64,000 nt of DNA from the NCBI RefSeq assembly GCF_012843435.1, contig NZ_JABAFC010000004.1, positions 62,001 to 126,000 on the forward strand. Reading direction: 5' to 3'. Shown piece by piece: positions 61,533 through 64,000 of this stretch. The position numbers and the translations under genes are program-made. Numbering within the stretch: position 1 is the stretch's first letter; each line of letters begins with the position of its first letter. This DNA comes from Psychrobacillus sp. BL-248-WT-3 (GTDB lineage: Bacteria; Bacillota; Bacilli; Bacillales_A; Planococcaceae). Under the pieces are notes generated by a model that did not search any database, was not told where the DNA came from, and worked only from the letters and a program-made list of their open reading frames with translations.

Positions 61533-63023
61533 ATGCGTATTGGTGGATTAGCTAGTGGTATGGACACAGAAACAATCATTAATGATCTGATGAAGGCTGA
61601 AAAAACTTCATTGAATAAGGTCACTCAGAAAAAGCAATATACAGAATGGCAATTAGATGATTATCGTTCTGTGAACCGTCAGCTTAATGACTATAGTAAT
61701 AAATTATTTGATACAATGATGAAACAATCTACTTTTATGGAGAAAACTGTTAATATTTCTTCGCCTGATGCAGTTGCTATCAAAAGTACAAGTGCAACCT
61801 CTGAGTTCTCTGGAAATATTTCTGTGGAACAATTAGCATCTCAAGCTACTTTGCAAAGTTCAAGTGCAATTACCGTAGATGGGAAAAATATTGATACAAA
61901 AGCAACTTTAAAAAGCCTAGGGTTAACTGGATCTAACTCTATAACTATTAATGCAATTGACAAGGATGGGAAGTTTTCTGCCGATAAATCAAAAACTTTA
62001 AATTTCGGTGAGGATGATACTTTAGAGTCAGTGTTGAAGAAAATCAACACTGAAACTGGAGTTACTGCTTTTTATGACTCCTTTACAGGGAAAATTGCCG
62101 TAACTGCAAAAAATTCTGGAAATGTTGCAGATGGACCAGAAATTGCAATTAGTGGTAATCTTGCAGAGACTTTAAAAATTAATGGTGATAATACGCAAGC
62201 GAATGGAAAAGAAGGACAGAATGCTATCTTTACTTTTAACGGCTTAAAAACAGAGCGTTCTGGCAATTCATTCCAAATCAATGGATTTGAAGTATCTTTG
62301 AAACAGACTACTTCCAATCCAGTAACATTCAGCTCTGCACCAGACACGGATAAGATAGTAGATTCTATTAAAACATTTGTAGATGATTACAATAAATTGG
62401 TCGAACAGTTAAACACAAAATTACGCGAGACTAAATATCGTGATTATGCACCTCTTTCTTCTGAACAAAAGGCTGATATGAAAGAAAAGGAAATTGAACT
62501 ATGGGAAGAAAAAGCGAAAAGTGGTACGCTTAAAAATGATCCAATCATTAGTAATATGCTTCAGAAGATGCGCTCTACTTTGAGTGGTACAGTAGAAGGT
62601 TCATCGGGTTCTATCCGTTTAAGTGATATAGGGATTTCTACTTCCAAGGACTATTTATCAAATGGTAAGCTAGAGATAGATGAAACTAAATTAAGAGAAG
62701 CTATCAGTTCAGATCCAAATAGAGTTTATGAGGTCTTTGGCAAATCAAGCACCACTACTGGAGAAGCGGGTTTAGTCAGTCAAATGAGAACTGCTATTTC
62801 TGAAAGTAGAACAAAGCTGACGGATAAGTCTGGACTAACCGGTGCAGCTAATAATACATTTAGTATTGGGCGAACAATTAATAACTTTAATGATCAGATT
62901 AGTCGATTACAAAATCGTTTGGAAATGGTGGAAACGCGTTACTGGAAGCAGTTCACTGCAATGGAAAATGCGATTAACAGAGCCAATAGTCAATCTGCAT
63001 CTATCGCAGGATTCTTTAGTTAA
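61533..63023 (+). CDS. fliD: flagellar filament cap protein FliD
   Basis: FliD (496 residues) caps the growing filament and folds flagellin. The N-terminal MRIGGLASGMDTETIINDLM and the C-terminal helices with TINNFNDQISRLQNRLEMVE, then RYWKQFTAMENAINRANSQS are the FliD_N and FliD_C regions; the middle FNGLKTERSGNSFQINGFEV belongs to the cap core. It ends ASIAGFFS. fliS follows after 28 nt. Confidence 0.95.
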   Translation: MRIGGLASGMDTETIINDLMKAEKTSLNKVTQKKQYTEWQLDDYRSVNRQLNDYSNKLFDTMMKQSTFMEKTVNISSPDAVAIKSTSATSEFSGNISVEQLASQATLQSSSAITVDGKNIDTKATLKSLGLTGSNSITINAIDKDGKFSADKSKTLNFGEDDTLESVLKKINTETGVTAFYDSFTGKIAVTAKNSGNVADGPEIAISGNLAETLKINGDNTQANGKEGQNAIFTFNGLKTERSGNSFQINGFEVSLKQTTSNPVTFSSAPDTDKIVDSIKTFVDDYNKLVEQLNTKLRETKYRDYAPLSSEQKADMKEKEIELWEEKAKSGTLKNDPIISNMLQKMRSTLSGTVEGSSGSIRLSDIGISTSKDYLSNGKLEIDETKLREAISSDPNRVYEVFGKSSTTTGEAGLVSQMRTAISESRTKLTDKSGLTGAANNTFSIGRTINNFNDQISRLQNRLEMVETRYWKQFTAMENAINRANSQSASIAGFFS

Positions 63024-63051
63024 ACCGTAATAAAATAAGAGGAGTGTTCTC

Positions 63052-63453
63052 ATGGCAGTAAACAATGCCTATCAAGCATATCAACAAAATAGTGTAACTC
63101 AGTCGTCGCCAGGTGAATTAACATTGATGCTCTACAACGGGTGTTTGAAATTTTTAAACCAAGCCAAAAAAGGAATAGAAGAAAATAATATTGAGCTCAA
63201 GAACACGAATCTTCAAAAAGCGCAAAATATAATTCGTGAGCTTATAGTCACTCTAGATATGTCTATTCCTGTATCTGAATCTATGTATTCTTTATACGAT
63301 TATATGTTAAATCGTTTAATAACTGCTAATATCCAAAATGATAGTGAAATGGTAGATGAAGTCATTGGCTATACAATGGAATTTAGAGATACATGGAAGC
63401 AGGTCATTCAAATTAATCGCCAAAAACAGTATGGCTCGACGGGTGAAATATGA
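63052..63453 (+). CDS. fliS: flagellin export chaperone FliS
   Basis: The 133-residue helical chaperone holds flagellin's C-terminus in the cytosol. N-terminal NNAYQAYQQNSVTQSSPGEL, then LTLMLYNGCLKFLNQAKKGI and VSESMYSLYDYMLNRLITAN are the family pattern. It ends in an ATGA overlap with the next gene. AGAGGAGTG precedes the ATG. Confidence 0.96.
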   Translation: MAVNNAYQAYQQNSVTQSSPGELTLMLYNGCLKFLNQAKKGIEENNIELKNTNLQKAQNIIRELIVTLDMSIPVSESMYSLYDYMLNRLITANIQNDSEMVDEVIGYTMEFRDTWKQVIQINRQKQYGSTGEI

Positions 63454-63803
63454 TTCGAGATAGCTTACAGGCTTGGAAGAATGTCACAGAGCAACTCTTA
63501 ATAGAATTAGATGATCACGATGAAAACAATAGAGATCATTTGGTTGATCAAGTGGAGAAAACTCTTGAAATTCGTGAAAAGCTTCAGCCTTCTATTCAAC
63601 CACCCTTTACGGAGGAAGAACTGATTTTTGGTAAAGGATTGCTTCCTTTAGAGGAAAAGTTAGCTATGAAGCTGAAAGGTCAACTAAGAGACATCCGATT
63701 GAACATATCTGATCAGCAAAGAAAGAAAGTTTCTATACATGCTTATATGGATCCTTATTCGCAAGTGAATAGAGATGGTACGTTCTACGATAAGAAAAAA
63801 TAA
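63450..63803 (+). CDS. fliT: FliT-like flagellar protein
   Basis: The 117-residue protein is charged and helical (WKNVTEQLLIELDDHDENN, LQPSIQPPFTEEELIFGKGL, VSIHAYMDPYSQV). It occupies the place of fliT/yvyD-region genes behind fliS and overlaps it by 4 bp. FliT-type proteins are chaperones of FliD. Sequence conservation in this group is weak, so the call rests on context and fold type. A strong terminator follows. Confidence 0.8.
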   Translation: MIRDSLQAWKNVTEQLLIELDDHDENNRDHLVDQVEKTLEIREKLQPSIQPPFTEEELIFGKGLLPLEEKLAMKLKGQLRDIRLNISDQQRKKVSIHAYMDPYSQVNRDGTFYDKKK

Positions 63804-63845
63804 AAAATCCGGCATAAGCAAATCTGCTTACGCCGGATTTTTTTA
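63804..63845. terminator. bidirectional terminator between fliT and the SCP2 gene
   Basis: AAAAATCCGGC-TAAGCA pairs with TGCTTA-GCCGGATTTTT with T-runs on both strands, so it serves both convergent genes. Confidence 0.92.
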
Positions 63846-64000
63846 TCCTTGAAAACTATACTCTTTCAACAACCCCTCAAGCTTCAAAGCAAGACCAATA
63901 CTTCCATCCACCTTCAGCTTCCCGAACATAAACGCGGAAGTACTATTCAAATCTCCATTAATCAGCTTTACAAAATCCTTTGAGCTTAATTTTAATGTGC
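63843..64000 (-). CDS. SCP2 sterol-binding domain protein, 5' end outside window
   Basis: The last 51 codons of a reverse gene are visible, ending TAA at 63843-63845. The residues show the SCP2 core: SSKDFVKLINGDLNST followed by FGKLKVDGSIGLALKLEG. The rest of the gene and its start lie beyond the window. Small bacterial SCP2 proteins of about 100-120 residues may bind acyl groups; the role is not known. Confidence 0.8.
   Translation of the reverse strand, partial: TLKLSSKDFVKLINGDLNSTSAFMFGKLKVDGSIGLALKLEGLLKEYSFQG

Overview
This window looks like chromosomal DNA from a motile, low-GC, Gram-positive rod of the Bacillales, most plausibly a Planococcaceae relative (Psychrobacillus, Lysinibacillus or Sporosarcina type). 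The reasons are the AT-rich coding sequence with strong AGGAGG-type ribosome binding sites, sigma-A and sigma-D promoters, a SecA2-type translocase, and gene order from 46 kb to the end that matches the Bacillus subtilis block yvyE-degSU-degV-comFA-comFC-yvyF-flgM-flgN-flgKL-yviE-fliW-csrA-hag-flaG-fliDST. Species cannot be fixed from the sequence alone.

Layout. 1-14 kb is metabolic: a truncated thioredoxin-like DUF255 protein (yyaL), a 58-residue membrane peptide, GMP reductase, a divergent cluster of GlcD-type FAD oxidase against FadR-type regulator, TRAP transporter (DctPQM) and aminotransferase PatA, an exported SbsC-like protein, and a tight pcp-pxpBAC operon that releases and hydrolyses pyroglutamate. 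14.4-22.4 kb holds a SecA2-like translocase facing away from two large exported proteins (a beta-propeller-like protein and a phosphodiester glycosidase of the NAGPA family) and a small unknown protein.

22.5-37.7 kb is a one-direction surface polysaccharide locus: TagO/WecA initiation, WbpE-, WbpA-, WbpD- and WbpI-like enzymes of the UDP-ManNAc(3NAc)A pathway, Wzz-like, Wzx and Wzy proteins, an AsnB-like amidotransferase, three glycosyltransferases and GalU. An LCP ligase follows at 37.8 kb, then cell-wall proteins rich in SH3b domains (amidase, SH3b protein, SpoIID/LytB protein) and a CAP-domain protein.

46-64 kb is the degSU, late-competence and late-flagellar block. It contains two flagellin genes with CsrA-type sites in the first leader, fliW-csrA just upstream, and sigma-D promoters at several points. 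It ends in the filament cap, chaperone genes and the 3' end of an SCP2-domain gene.

Most notable points: a comFC gene without any usual start codon; a 12-unit 21-bp tandem array with a higher-order duplication behind a NERD-domain gene; one N-terminal module shared by the phosphodiester glycosidase and the CAP protein; a Wbp pathway without its WbpB dehydrogenase; an AsnB-like enzyme lacking the glutaminase cysteine; and the NAGPA glycosidase sitting beside TagO, which suggests it acts on the GlcNAc-1-phosphate linkage of wall polymers.
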